DNA of 64,000 nucleotides from Callorhinus ursinus (lineage: Eukaryota; Chordata; Mammalia; Carnivora; Otariidae). The notes below the pieces were generated by a model. It was not told where the DNA came from and searched no databases. It saw only the letters and a program-made list of their open reading frames with translations. Location: assembly GCF_003265705.1 (NCBI RefSeq), contig NW_020312817.1, positions 48,229,825-48,293,824 on the forward strand, in the 5' to 3' direction. Position numbers and translations under genes: made by a program. Each line of letters begins with the position of its first letter. The stretch's first letter is position 1. Below are positions 1 through 10,099 of the stretch, in pieces.

Positions 1-97
1 ATTTTGATTTAACCCAACCATGGAGGGGACTGGGTATCAGGTTTTTGTGAAAGATCCCCCATGATTCTAATGAGCAGTCAAGGTTGAAAACTGCTGA
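1..97 (+). mobile_element. MER20-type hAT DNA transposon, 3' half cut by window edge
   Basis: The stretch ends in a degraded hAT-Charlie terminal repeat: the expected tail runs AAGGTTGAGAACCACTG and this copy reads AAGGTTGAAAACTGCTG. The preceding GATTCTAATGAGCAG block also fits the MER20 3' half. The other half lies outside the window. The family name is from memory. It is a non-autonomous element with no coding capacity. Confidence 0.6.
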
Positions 98-239
98 ATT
101 AATGTTTCCATTTCCTCTGTTTCTGTTGTTATTCACCTAATCAGATTTTGTTTACCTCTTTGTGGTTTTTTTCTCTTTCATTTACCTTCATTTATATTAG
201 CTAAATTGTTTCTCTGTCTCAGAACTTCTCTATACCAAT

Positions 240-657
240 CTGAACTATTCCAGCTATGACAACTTCACCTGGAAAATCATTAGAAATGCATTGCTAGGGG
301 AGCCTGGGTGGCTCAGTCAGTTAAGCCTCCCACTCTTGATTTTGGCTCAGGCCATGATCTCAGGGTCATTAGATCGAACCCCGGGTAGGGCTCTATGCTG
401 GGTGAGGATCCTGCTTAAAATTCTCTCTCCCTTTCTCTCTCTCCCTCTCTCTCCTTCTGCCCCTCCCCCCACCTTCACTCCAACAGGCATGCACTCTCTC
501 TCTCTCTCTCTCTCTCTCAAAAAAAAAAAAAAAAGAGCAAAAAAATGCATTGCTTGGGCCCCACCCCAGACCTGCTAAATCAGAAACTCCGGTGGTGGAC
601 CCAACCATCTGTGTTTTTACAAGACTACAGGTGATTCTGATGCATGCCTGAGTTTTA
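240..657 (+). mobile_element. MER5A-type hAT element split by a SINE
   Basis: The left part (about 240-295) reads CACCTGGAAAATCATTAGAAA. The right part (555-657) carries the GGGCCCCACCCCAGACCTGC and AATCAGAAACTCC blocks and ends with GTGATTCTGATGCATGCCTG. These are in MER5A order. A CAN-SINE with its own target duplication separates the two halves, so the DNA transposon is the older layer. Terminal repeats are poorly preserved. Confidence 0.7.
296..542 (+). mobile_element. CAN-SINE (older type) inside MER5A
   Basis: This is a tRNA-derived short interspersed element mobilised by L1. The head reads GGGGAGCCTGGGTGGCTCAG (the pol III A-box region), followed by a CATGATCTCAGGGTCATTAG block, a long CT-rich section and an A-tail (519-534). 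A 12-base target duplication, AAATGCATTGCT, lies at 284-295 and 543-554. A pyrimidine tract about 80 bases long makes open frames here meaningless. Confidence 0.92.
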
Positions 658-1039
658 GGATCTATGTTCTATTTAATTTTTTACTTGGATGGTTGTTTGT
701 TCCTCTCTCCTGTCTTCCAAAAGCAAAAAAACAAACGTACAGAGATCTCTTAAGAATTCAGGTATTTTTCTTGTTTTCTGTATTATTTTGTTTTTATTTT
801 TATTGACTCCTTTGTTCTGCTTTGTTGATTCCTGAACATTTTGAATTGTCTTAATTTATTAATTTTCATTCCTTAGTAATTTCCATATTTCAGATCATGA
901 ATTTTTATCTGATCTTTGCTTTAACCATATGTATGTACTGATACATGTTTCCATCTTCATTATTTTCTAGATAATCTGAAAATACAGCTTTGTTTAATAT
1001 AGAGTTATTGCCCATCCAGTTGGTTGTTATTTTGATTTT

Positions 1040-1565
1040 TGATGCTTTATTTTAGTTTTATTGAATTGTGTTCAGAAAATATAGTCTGCTTTATTTATAC
1101 TTTTGCAATTTGTTTAAGCTTTCTTCATAGCTTGATATATAATCTATTTTAACTTCTGCAAATGTTTTATATGTGCTTAAGAAAACTTATAATCTCTATG
1201 TAAGGATATATATGTATAAAAATGCTATATATAAATGTTATGCTGCATAGTTTGGTTTATAAAGATTCATAGTACAGCCTTGTAGTGAATGAACTCTAAG
1301 TTTCACTATTATATGAAGACCTTCTTTATCATTAAAAAAATAATTCTACCTTGAATTCAACTGTCTCTGATGTTAATATTTCGAGCTTGGTTTTTTTTTC
1401 TTTTGTGTGTGTGTGTGTGTGCGCCAGTAGATATGTTGCACATCCTTTTATTTGCAATATGTCTGAAGCACATTGTTTTATATGCATTTCTGAAATATAC
1501 CATCTAATCGTATGTCCTTTTCCAATTCTATCTACCTTTATTCATTAGACCTATTCCATGCACCA
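1040..1565 (-). mobile_element. Old L1M fragment, ORF2 region, reverse strand
   Basis: On the plus strand the text follows the reverse complement of mammalian L1 ORF2: an ATTGTGTTCAGAAAATATAG segment, then AACTGTCTCTGATGTTAATA, then ACATCCTTTTATTTGCAATA. It is heavily mutated, with stops in all frames and a (TG)n run (1404-1422) inside. It may begin earlier, near 780, but similarity is too weak there. Confidence 0.55.
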
Positions 1566-1879
1566 TGTGAAATTTTCTCATTTCAGCCCCAGCTGCAGTG
1601 ACCAGTTCCATTCAGACTTACACCATTTTCCTACAATTAAAACATGGCAGTACCTTGAACAGTGTCTCTCAGTTCCTGCCCCAAGTCTTCTCTGATGTCA
1701 CTGAAACCCCTGGGACTCCAATCAGCGTTCACAATTGTGTGCCGTGGAAGTGCAGGAAAGTTAAAACCCAATGAGGCAACCCTTAACCAGTTAGGACTGG
1801 AGCTCATGGATAATGTATCCCCTTTCTTCAGGGGACACATAGTTTTGAGATATATTCCATAATCAAGTAGCACTAGCAG
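1566..1879. other. Unassigned unique segment
   Basis: No repeat or gene was recognised in about 310 bases. Open frames of 66 and 78 codons lie on opposite strands over the same bases. That points to locally low stop density rather than coding. Confidence 0.5.
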
Positions 1880-2440
1880 GGGCCAGGTTCATAAAGCACT
1901 CTTGCATTGGCTCTTCCTCTCTTCCCATTTCATTCCCTGACCTCACACCTGCTCCCCAGAATCATTCGCCTAAATAATCTATTCATACATAAGTGGTCTC
2001 AGTCTTCACTTCTGTTAGAACTCAGGCTAAGTTACTCTAAACTAATTATCTATCACCCCTGATTGCACTCCCAACCAGCTTTCTGTTGCTCTTAACACAT
2101 TGAACTCATTTCAGGCTCTCATACTTTGCACTTGCTCTTCTCTCTCCCTCACACACTGTCCCCAGATCCTTGTGATACTATCACTGGTTAGGTACAAGTT
2201 CAGATTCCAGCTCTCCAAAGACACCTTCCCTAAGCAGGATAGCTAAAGTAGCTACCTCCCCATCCTCAGATATACTCTAGTCCACTTTCCTGTTTAATTT
2301 CATAATATTACATATTATTTGTCTCTCTCTGTTAAAATATGCACACAATAGAGCAGGGGACTCTGTTTGATCTAATGCCTTAACCAAAGCAATTGGAAAT
2401 GCTTATACTGGAGTATTTGTTGAATGACTCAATAAATTCT
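1880..2440 (+). mobile_element. L2 LINE, 3' end
   Basis: Blocks typical of the L2 3' end occur in order: CTTTGCACTTGCTCTTCTCT, CCAGCTCTCCAAAGACACCT, ATAATATTACATATTATTTG, and a final GTATTTGTTGAATGACTCAATAAA-like tail. This is ancient and non-functional. L2 copies like this predate the carnivore radiation and form the bottom layer of the region. Confidence 0.75.
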
Positions 2441-2497
2441 CTTAGAAAATTTTGCTTTGAGTAAGAGACTTTGCCACTTCCATAGGTAATGATATAG

Positions 2498-2522
2498 AAT
2501 ATATATATATATATATATATAT
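2498..2522. repeat. (AT)n microsatellite
   Basis: About 12 uninterrupted AT units just after the L2 3' end. A length polymorphism would be expected. Confidence 0.95.
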
Positions 2523-2596
2523 GGTCCTAGATCATCACTCCTTTGTGCTTTGTCTTAAAACTCCCTTTGTTTTCTATATCTTGATATTTGGTTTCT

Positions 2597-2805
2597 TATT
2601 TTTTAAGATTTTATTTATTTATTTATTTGAGAGAGCAAGAATGAGAGACGGAGAGAGAGAGAGCACATGAGAGGGGGAAGGGTCAGAGGGAGAAGCAGAC
2701 TCCCTGCTGAGCAGGGAGCCTGATGTGGGACTCGATCCCGGGACTCCAGGATCATGACCTGAGAGAAGGCAGTCGCTTAACCAACTGAGCCACCCAGGCG
2801 CCCCT
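2597..2805 (-). mobile_element. CAN-SINE, reverse strand
   Basis: It starts with the reverse-complemented A/T tail (TTTTAAGATTTTATTTATTT) and ends with GCCACCCAGGCGCCCC, the complement of the SINE head. A perfect 16-base target duplication, TTGATATTTGGTTTCT, lies at 2581-2596 and 2806-2821. A perfect duplication plus an intact head suggests a fairly recent insertion. Confidence 0.95.
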
Positions 2806-2821
2806 TTGATATTTGGTTTCT

Positions 2822-3509
2822 GTTTTCCTTATTTTATGTGTAGTTCAGCTGTTTCCTTGGGTAACATGGAAGTCTTATTGCCCATATTATGTTCTTCTGA
2901 TGGCTACTCTGATAAATTTTAGTAATTTATCTAAGTCACTATTTCTTGGTTTTCTATCTGTATAAATTACTTATTAATTCCTGGGGGAAAACTATGAGGA
3001 AATTAATATCCATATTGCTCTGACTTCCTTCAGACCCTTCTGATTTTAGTTTGTTATATTGTGATTATTTCTTTATTCTGATATTGATGTTAGGTTCAAA
3101 AAAGATCTTTCTATTATTTGGAATTTATGGTTCACTTTTGCTAGGGGAAAAAAGATTTGGGCAAATATTCCATGTGGTCTGGAATAAAAGGTGTCATTTC
3201 TTTAGTATACAAAGATATACAAAGTTTGAAAGATACTGAACTAATGAGCCATTAAATTATATTACTGATGTATTCCATATATTCCTTTTTTCTATCTGAT
3301 TTTTTAAAGACTGAAACCATGCTTCAAAATCCACTGTTATTATTATTTTCTTTTTATTTCTTCTTGATCTAAGTATATAAAATACTTTAGAATATTTTTA
3401 TTTGTGTTATAACGGCTCCTTACAAAAAACAAAAAGACCCTTCATGGTTTTTAATGCTTTCTGTGTCTTAATTTCATTTTGTCTACTAAGAATTTGGTAC
3501 TTCCTTATT
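2822..3509. other. Unassigned AT-rich segment
   Basis: No gene is visible. The T-rich character and scattered L1-like wording would fit a very old L1M, but no diagnostic block was found. Confidence 0.4.
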
Positions 3510-3529
3510 CCTACTAGATTCATTTTCTT

Positions 3530-3746
3530 TTCTTTTCTTTTTAAAGATTTTATTTATTTATTTGTTTGAGAGAAATGACATGTGTATGCACATGAGAGCA
3601 GGGGTAGGGGCAAAGGGGAAGGTAGAGGGAGAGAACCTCAAGCAGACTCCCCACTGAGCTTGGAGCCCTGCAGATCCCACAACCCTGAGCTCATGACCTG
3701 AGCTGAAACCAAGAGATGCTTAACCGACTGAGCCACACAGGTCTCC
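3530..3746 (-). mobile_element. CAN-SINE, diverged, reverse strand
   Basis: The tail is TTTTAAAGATTTTATTTATT. The body is purine-rich, and the head complement is degraded (GAGCCACACAGGTCTCCCC). Imperfect target copies lie at 3510-3529 and 3747-3765 (CCTACTAG followed by TTCATTTTCTT, one base inserted in the left copy). It is more mutated than the 2597 copy, so likely older. Confidence 0.9.
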
Positions 3747-3880
3747 CCTACTAGTTCATTTTCTTGATATTTTTTCCCAAAATGTTTAACTTCTTTGGTT
3801 TTCTAGCCTAGATTGTATGAAGCAGCTGGGTTAGGATTTTGTTTCTGGTTTTGTTCTGGGCTCAATATGTTAATCTTTAC

Positions 3881-4115
3881 TTTTTTTTATTAATCACACA
3901 GTGCTCATCACAACTGCCCTCCTTAATCCCCCTCACCGATTTCACTCATCCTCCCACCCACGTCCCCTCCGGTGACCATCAGTTTGTTCTCTATAGTGAA
4001 GAGTCTGTTCCTTGGGTTGCCTCTCTCTCTCTTGTTTTTTTTTTCCGCTTTGCTCGTTTGTTTTGTTTCTTAAATTCCACATATAACTGACATCATATGG
4101 TATTTGTTTTTCCTC
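3881..4115 (-). mobile_element. Carnivore L1, 5'-truncated 3' end
   Basis: The plus strand reads poly-T, then ATTAATCACACAGTGCTCAT, CACCCACGTCCCCTCCGGTG and a T-rich stretch. This is the reverse complement of the L1 3' UTR with its A-tail at the low-coordinate end. A short possible target duplication, ATCTTTAC, lies at 3873-3880 and 4116-4123. About 235 bases remain and no ORF is kept. L1 supplies the machinery that CAN-SINEs use. Confidence 0.75.
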
Positions 4116-4123
4116 ATCTTTAC

Positions 4124-4684
4124 ATTTTAATAATAGGTATTTATTCACGTTTTATTTATTATTATATCAATTCCCTAGGTAAACTCAAGCTCTCTTTCCC
4201 CTCATGGCACCCACCTGATTAAAGCAAACCCTTGATAGCTAAGATATTAACAAAATCCAGTCAACAGAGGCTCTTGGGAAATGGCTCCTTCTGGGAGTTC
4301 CTCCTCTCTTATTCTCCTCTCTCACATGCAACACCTGTGTCTACATCAGCCCAGAACTGCCTCCCACTTAGGAAGAGGTGTCTAACAGTCCCACAGGACA
4401 GGAAAATGGGAATGAACTCTTCTGACAAATTCTATGCTATATCTTGGAGGACAACAACCCCTTTCCCTTTATCTGTAGGTTGAATTTTCATTAAGTTGAA
4501 AAAGTGTGATTGAAATAAATTAATTAATATACTGGGAATGCACCCAGGGGGAGGAGTGGGGCAAGGGAGGGAATATGGTTTTTTCTACTTTAGATCTCAA
4601 ACTCATCTGCCACTTTGAGAATCTATCTTTTCTCTTCATGTGGCTCAACTCAGCTCAGCATAAGACTACATGGGAATTTAGAGA
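4124..4684. other. Unassigned unique segment
   Basis: No repeat match was recognised and no coding signal seen. One 83-codon frame (4232-4483) lacks any recognisable motif. Confidence 0.45.
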
Positions 4685-4697
4685 CACATCCTTTTTA

Positions 4698-5103
4698 TTT
4701 TTTTTTTTTAAGATTTTTATTTATTTGGGGCGCCTGGGTGGCTCAGTTGGTTAAGCGACTGCCTTCAGCTCAGGTCATGATCCTGGAGTCCTGGGATCGA
4801 GTCCCACATCGGGCTCCCTGCTCTGCGGGAAGCCTGCTTCTCCCTCGGCTTGTGTTCCCTCTCTTGCTGTCTCTCTCTCTCTGTCAAATAAATAAAATCT
4901 AAAAAAAAAAAATTAAAAAAAAAAGATTTTTATTTATTTGTTTGACAGAGAGAAAGTACAAGCAGGGGGAGCAGGCAGAGGCAGAGGTAGAAGCAGGCTT
5001 CTGCTGAGCAAGGAGCCCAATGTGGAGCTTGATCCCAGGACCTTGGGATCATGATCCGAGCTGAAGGCAGACACTTAACCAACTGAGCCACCTAGGCACC
5101 CCT
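4698..5103 (-). mobile_element. CAN-SINE, reverse strand, split by a second SINE
   Basis: The outer element is made of the tail at 4698-4726 and the body and head at 4940-5103, ending GAGCCACCTAGGCACCCC. Its 13-base target duplication, CACATCCTTTTTA, lies at 4685-4697 and 5104-5116. The interruption is the forward SINE at 4727-4922, so the reverse copy came first. Confidence 0.93.
4727..4922 (+). mobile_element. CAN-SINE nested head-on in a reverse SINE
   Basis: The head is near consensus (GGGGCGCCTGGGTGGCTCAG) and the tail ends in CAAATAAATAAAATCTAAAA. It has its own perfect 17-base target duplication, AAGATTTTTATTTATTT, at 4710-4726 and 4923-4939, which is part of the outer SINE tail. T-rich target DNA of this kind is what the L1 endonuclease prefers. 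Confidence 0.95.
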
Positions 5104-5239
5104 CACATCCTTTTTAGAAGAAGAATCATTTTATTCTTTGCATCTCTCCTATAGACCTGGCATGGTGCTAGGTGACTAATAAAAAAATTATTTGAATTGC
5201 CCTTTGCTTTTTTCCCTTATGCATTTAGCACCCTTGAGA

Positions 5240-6185
5240 ACTTCATGTTTAGAAGCAGGATTTACATTCCCACCAATACACAAGGTTTCCCTTTTCTCCA
5301 TATCCTTACTAACACTTATTATCTCTCTCTCTCTCTTTTTTTTTTTTGATAATAGACATCCTAACAAGTGTGAGGTGATATCTCATTGTTGTTTTGATTT
5401 GCATTTCCCTAATTATTAGTGATGTTGAGCATCTTTTCATGTACTTTTTGATCATCTGTATGTCTTCTTTGGAAAGATGTCCAATTGGACAATTCTTTGG
5501 AAAAATATTCAATTCCTTTGCCCATTTTTAATCAAATTGTTCCTTTGCTATTGAGTTTTATGAGTTTTTTATGTATTTGGGATATTAAAACTTTATCAAA
5601 TATATGATTTACAAATACTTTTTTTCTATTTCACAGGTTGCCTTTTCATTTTGTTGATTGTTTCTTTTGCTACACAGACGTGTTTTAGTTTGATATTGTC
5701 CCAGTTTTGTTTTTGTTTTTGTTTTAGATTTTTATTTATTTGACAGAGAGAGACACAGCGAGAGAGGGAACACAAGCAGAGGGGGTGGGAGAGGGAGAAG
5801 CAGGCCTCCTGCCGAGCAGGGATCCCTATAATGGGGCTCGATCCCAGGACCCCGGGGCCATGACCTGAGCCGAAGGCAGACACCCAATGACTGAGCCACC
5901 CAGGTGCCCCAATATTGCCCCAGTTTTTATTTTTGCTTTTGTTGCTTGTGCTTTGGGTATAATATCCAATAGGTAAATAAATAAATAAATAAATATTGCC
6001 AAGATCAAGTTCATGGGAGTTTTCCCCTATATTTTCTTCAAGGAATTCTGTGGTTTCAGGCCTTATGTTTATCTCTTTAATACATTTTGTGAGTGGGCAT
6101 AAGATAAGAGTCTGATTTTATTTTCTGAATGTAGTTATCCAGTTTTCTCAGCACAATTTATTGAAGAGACCATCCTTTCCCCACC
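5240..6185 (-). mobile_element. Old L1M, ORF2 3' portion, reverse strand
   Basis: The reverse complement of mammalian L1 ORF2 is recognisable through TTCCCACCAATACACAAGG, GAGGTGATATCTCATTGTTG, ATTTGCATTTCCCTAATTAT and GCTTTTGTTGCTTGTGCTTT, ending at CACAATTTATTGAAGAGACC. It is interrupted by the SINE at 5709-5911. The reverse transcriptase frame is destroyed by stops and indels. Low-complexity CT and T runs lie at 5322-5347. Confidence 0.8.
5709..5911 (-). mobile_element. CAN-SINE inserted in L1M, reverse strand
   Basis: Tail complement (TTTTAGATTTTTATTTATTT), body, and head complement (GAGCCACCCAGGTGCCCC). The target copies are ATATTGTCCCAGTTTT at 5693-5708 and ATATTGCCCCAGTTTT at 5912-5927, one mismatch. 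It lies inside the L1M, which it post-dates. Confidence 0.93.
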
Positions 6186-7765
6186 AAGTAAATATTTAAG
6201 TCTAATATTGATTGAGAAATATCATAAAAGAAAGAAAAGTATAGTTCCAGAATTTTTTTTTTTAATAAAAACTGCATAACTCTAAATAACCATTTGAAAT
6301 TTGTGGAATTCCTAAATGCAATCCTTAAGGCTGGGGTGGCAATTCTGTGTGCTCTATACTTTGATGTCATTTATTTGGGTGGCACCAAAAAGCTCCAGTG
6401 CCCTGATATTATTATTCATGTAAAACTTTATCTAATTTAGCATTTGATACATTACATTAACTTACATTATTTATAAACAGAAGCTGCCTTGTCTTGCCCT
6501 GGCAGATATGCATAATATACACACTAAAGTTAACAGCCCATTGCACAAGAAACATGAGCTGTCCAAACACCCAAGTGAGTCCTCCATAGGCTGACACTAT
6601 GAGGAATTTCATAAGAGATTTATTCTTCCTCAAAAAATGGCAGAGCTGAACTCATACAATCACTTGTCTTTGTTCCATACTACTTTTCCAATCCAAATAT
6701 TTAGATTTCCCTTTGCTGTGCCAGCCCTTCACTTAGCTTTTTCTTTACAGTTCTTGTGTGTTTCAATTTGTGTGTGTGTGTGTTTGTGTGTGTGTGTTCA
6801 GGTGTCTGCAAGCATGTGTGAACAAGCACATGAGGGCTTAATCCATTCTTCCTTCTGTCATCATTTTGCATTGAAAGAAGAGCACTGTATCTATCTAGTA
6901 ATTTCCAGAAGCAAATATGCTCGTAAGTGTCAAGTAATAATACATTTTTACAATCATATCAATGAGTATTATAAGACTCTATTGTTCATAAAGAGGTGCA
7001 GAGCAAAATACCTACAGATTCTGATAGAAAAGTAAGTTCATTTTGAAATGAAAGCTATGCTTTTTAAGAAGGAATAGGGAGTGAAGAAAGAATATCTTTG
7101 TTCTTTTATGTAACAGGAATGTGTCCAAAGAAATACAATTATTGATTATAATACTCTGATAAAGTTAGTCAACTATTCCAGCTTTTTTCACCACTTTTTC
7201 TACTTTACAATAAAACTCCTTTACCATCCTGAAATATGTTTAAAGGGATGCAAGAAATGAAGTAGAATCCATCAGAACTATCATTTATCTAAAATGGCAA
7301 GATATTCTGGACCATGAGTTCCCATCAAACATTATACAATCATTTAAGAATATTTCACAAGGTTTTTTAAGAGTACCTTAATAATTTCTGTGATGATTTT
7401 GACCTCCGTTATGTAAAATGTTGTTGAACTGTCAAGATAACTGCTCATATGATTGTTAATTATACCCTCCTTATATGAGACAATAAATGTGGTTTTTCAG
7501 TGATTTGCTCTTCTTGGAATTATGATGAGTGGATTCAAATTTCTTTTATATTGCTAAAGAATTTTCTTTAAATTTGTAAACCTTATTTTTTCTCTGAATC
7601 ATAGAATTATAGAAAATATTGAAAATAGAAGTATAATGAAGAAATCAAAATCATCTCATAATATTTTCTAATTCCACAAAACGTATGTGAAAGTGTAAAG
7701 CTCCCTACTTTATTTTACTTTTTTTGATGTCTCTTCACAGAATTAGCTAATGTCAAAGACTTTTT
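6186..7765. other. Unique AT-rich segment with a (TG)n microsatellite
   Basis: No interspersed repeat was recognised. The longest open frame in the window's first 10 kb (6637-7035, 132 codons) runs through the (TG)n tract at 6768-6798, giving a Cys/Val/Leu-rich stretch. There is no homology, initiation context or codon bias to support a protein. It could hold unrecognised old repeats. Confidence 0.5.
6768..6798. repeat. (TG)n microsatellite with one interruption
   Basis: Alternating TG broken once by a TTTG. The purine/pyrimidine alternation could adopt Z-DNA. Confidence 0.95.
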
Positions 7766-8024
7766 ATATCTTTTTTTATTATTATTATGTTATGTTAATC
7801 ACCATACATTACATCATTAGTTTTTGATGTAGTGTTCCATGATTTATTATTTGCATATAACACCCAGTGCTCCATGCAGAACGTGCCCTCTTTAATACCC
7901 ATCACCAGGCTAACCCATCCCCCCACCCCCCTCCCCTCTAGAACCCTCAGTTTGTTTTTCAGAGTCCATCGTCTCTCATGGTTCATCTCCCCCTCCAATT
8001 TCCCCCCTTCATTCTTCCCCTCCT
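7766..8024 (-). mobile_element. Carnivore L1, young 5'-truncated 3' end
   Basis: Reverse complement of the L1 3' UTR: TTTTTTTATTATTATTATGT, then ATCACCATACATTACATCAT, TTTATTATTTGCATATAACA and AGTCCATCGTCTCTCATGGT. The target copies are TGTCAAAGACTTTTT at 7751-7765 and TGTCAAAGGCTTTTT at 8025-8039. The clear 3' UTR and target duplication make it one of the younger inserts. The overlapping frames on both strands (97 and 104 codons) are by-products of this UTR. Confidence 0.9.
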
Positions 8025-8194
8025 TGTCAAAGGCTTTTTTAAGAAAAAAAAATTTTAAGAAAATATTGTCAATTTTAGATCTATTCATTTACATGTTCAT
8101 ACGTATTGCTTCAGTAAGTGTGATGAATCTACATGTCTATCTTTGACATTTATGATGAGCAATATATTTTAGAAAACTTGGTTATTTTGATTGC

Positions 8195-8400
8195 TATATA
8201 GTGTTCTATAATAGGGATTAACTTTTTTTATTTAATCATTTTCTCACTGATAAACTGAAGGTTACTTTTAGTTTTTCACTATTAAAAATGATGCCACAAT
8301 TAACATGTCTGTACATGTATTTTTCTTTTCATCTGTATTTCTATAGTATACAATTGGGACATGAAATAACAAGGTCAACAGGGATATATATTATATACTG
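8195..8400 (-). mobile_element. Old L1M 3' UTR-like fragment
   Basis: The plus strand has TTTTTCACTATTAAAAATGA followed by TGCCACAATTAACATGTCTG and TACATGTATTTTTCTTTTCA. This resembles the reverse complement of an old L1M 3' region. Edges are unclear. Confidence 0.5.
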
Positions 8401-8954
8401 TGTGAGTTTTTCAAATTTCCTTCTAATAAAATCTAGATTATTTCTTTGGGGCTTAATGTCTAGTCATAGTATTATGGTGTCTCAGGTTCCATGGATGTTT
8501 GAAATTATTCTACTTTTTTGTTGATTGAATAAAGAATATTATCTATGCACAATATTAATCTTATCTTGTATTACTGAACTCCTCCATATCCTTAGTTGGG
8601 TCTACTTTATATGTAAATTTAACTAGGTGTGTTAACTAGGTGTCTTCCACTATAATTACGGACCCAAGTTTCTACAAATTCCCTACATTTTATTTATTCA
8701 TTAATGAAACTAGGAAATCATTTAATTGGATTTTTGCTCCATTTTTAATAGGGGAGTTTAACTCATTCACTCTTATGATCCATAATTTGACTGGATTTAT
8801 TCTTCCATCTTATTTTATGTTTTCTTTAACTATAAATTCTTTTTCATTCATTCATTTTTGCCTTTTATCAAATCAATCACTTTTGTTCCATTTTTTCCAT
8901 CTCCTTGTTTAAAAATTGTTTATCTCATATCTATTCTTTGATAATTACTACTTA
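8401..8954. other. AT-rich segment, probably further decayed L1
   Basis: T-rich wording around 8660-8900 (TTTGCTCCATTTTTAATAGG) would fit a reverse L1 remnant. No diagnostic block is strong enough to assign it, and no gene was seen. Confidence 0.4.
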
Positions 8955-9420
8955 TAAATTCATTTATCCAACACATATTTATTGGGCTTCAACTATTGCC
9001 AGACAATGTTCTTGCTTCCAGGGGTGTACACACTACTAGTTAGCAAAACTGACAACATTCTCCTTGTGCAGTTTGTATTCTCATAAGCATGAGAAATGGA
9101 TATATGCAAATCACAGAGCATGTGAGGTGGTGATATATGCTATGACATAAAGTAAAGCATGGGAGAGGTGTACAGGGAGAAGGAGAAGGGAAGTCAGTCT
9201 AAATAGCATCCTCAAAGAAGGCCCAATGCAGCTATCTGGGGGAGAACCCTCAAGGAAAGAAAACAGGGGCAAAATCCATGAGGTGGGAGCACGTCTAGCA
9301 TGTTTGGGAAACAGCTGAGACCAGTGTGGCTAGAGAAAAGTGACCGGTGGGTACTGACAGGAGCTGAGGTCAAACAGATAACAAGATGCCGGATGTTGGG
9401 ACTTTGTGTTTTAATGAATT
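8955..9420 (-). mobile_element. L2 LINE 3' end, reverse strand
   Basis: Reverse-strand L2 order: TATCCAACACATATTTATTG, then a CATCCTCAAAGAAGGCCCAA block, then AGACCAGTGTGGCTAGAGAA, GAGCTGAGGTCAAACAGATA and GTTGGGACTTTGTG. All fall in the expected order and spacing. Confidence 0.7.
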
Positions 9421-9763
9421 TGGATTTATATTTAAGAACTGAATCAGTGTAAAATATTTTTTGTTAAACACAAATTTATTGTTTCTAGGACACCTTTTAC
9501 TGTTATAATTGCTTTGTGTGAGAAAGAGTTGTATTACAATGCGCATGTCATGTGCATGCATTGGTTTTAATATTACATATAAACACACCACTGATCTGTC
9601 AGTGTCAACAAGTTGTCCAGTTTGGATGATTTTCTCCTATACACTGATGTAACATTGAATGTATTTGTCTGAGTATTTTAGGCACACTGCATGATCACAG
9701 TGATACCTATGTAGATTGTAACTGACAATTAAATTGAAATACTCCTGAAATTATAGCATAATT
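9421..9763. other. Unassigned segment
   Basis: No repeat or gene recognised; AT-rich. Confidence 0.4.
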
Positions 9764-9843
9764 AAATTATGTTTCCAGTTTACCCTAGCTAATCATAATA
9801 AATAAAATAAAATTAAATAAATAAAAATTATGTTTCCAGTTTA
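9764..9843. mobile_element. Tail-only retroposition: A-rich tract flanked by a 19-base target duplication
   Basis: AAATTATGTTTCCAGTTTA occurs exactly at 9764-9782 and 9825-9843. Between the copies are only 42 bases, mostly (TAAA)n-like, with no SINE or L1 body. This fits an L1-machinery insertion in which little beyond the tail was copied. A simple tandem duplication with later expansion is the alternative. Confidence 0.6.
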
Positions 9844-9859
9844 AAAATAAATAAGGACA

Positions 9860-10058
9860 GGGGCACCTGGATGGCTCAGTTGTTAAGCATCTGCCTTAGG
9901 CTCAGGTCGTGATCTCAGGGTCCTGGGATCAAGCCCCGCATCAGGCTCCCTGCTCCGCGGGAAGCCTGCTTTTCCCTCTCCCACTCCCCCTGCTTGTGTT
10001 CCCTCTCTCTCTGTCTCTCTCTCTGTCAAATAAATAAAATAAAATTTTTAAATAAATA
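9860..10058 (+). mobile_element. CAN-SINE
   Basis: Head GGGGCACCTGGATGGCTCAG, then a CTCCCTGCTCCGCGGGAAGC block and a long (TAAA)n tail. Target copies AATAAATAAGGACA (9846-9859) and AATAAATAAAGACA (10059-10072) differ at one base. It sits 16 bases after the tail-only insertion. Confidence 0.92.
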
Positions 10059-10099
10059 AATAAATAAAGACAATTATGTTTTACTTTAAAATATTTTTA

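Noticed and set aside
291..608. Open frames of 67-95 codons at 291-608
   Set aside because: They run through the CT-rich part and A-tail of a CAN-SINE; low-complexity translation on both strands.
4615..4902. 95-codon frame across a SINE
   Set aside because: Mostly SINE sequence in forward orientation; the same peptide pattern recurs at other SINEs.
6637..7035. 132-codon forward frame
   Set aside because: Passes through a (TG)n microsatellite, giving alternating Cys/Val; no domain or gene context.
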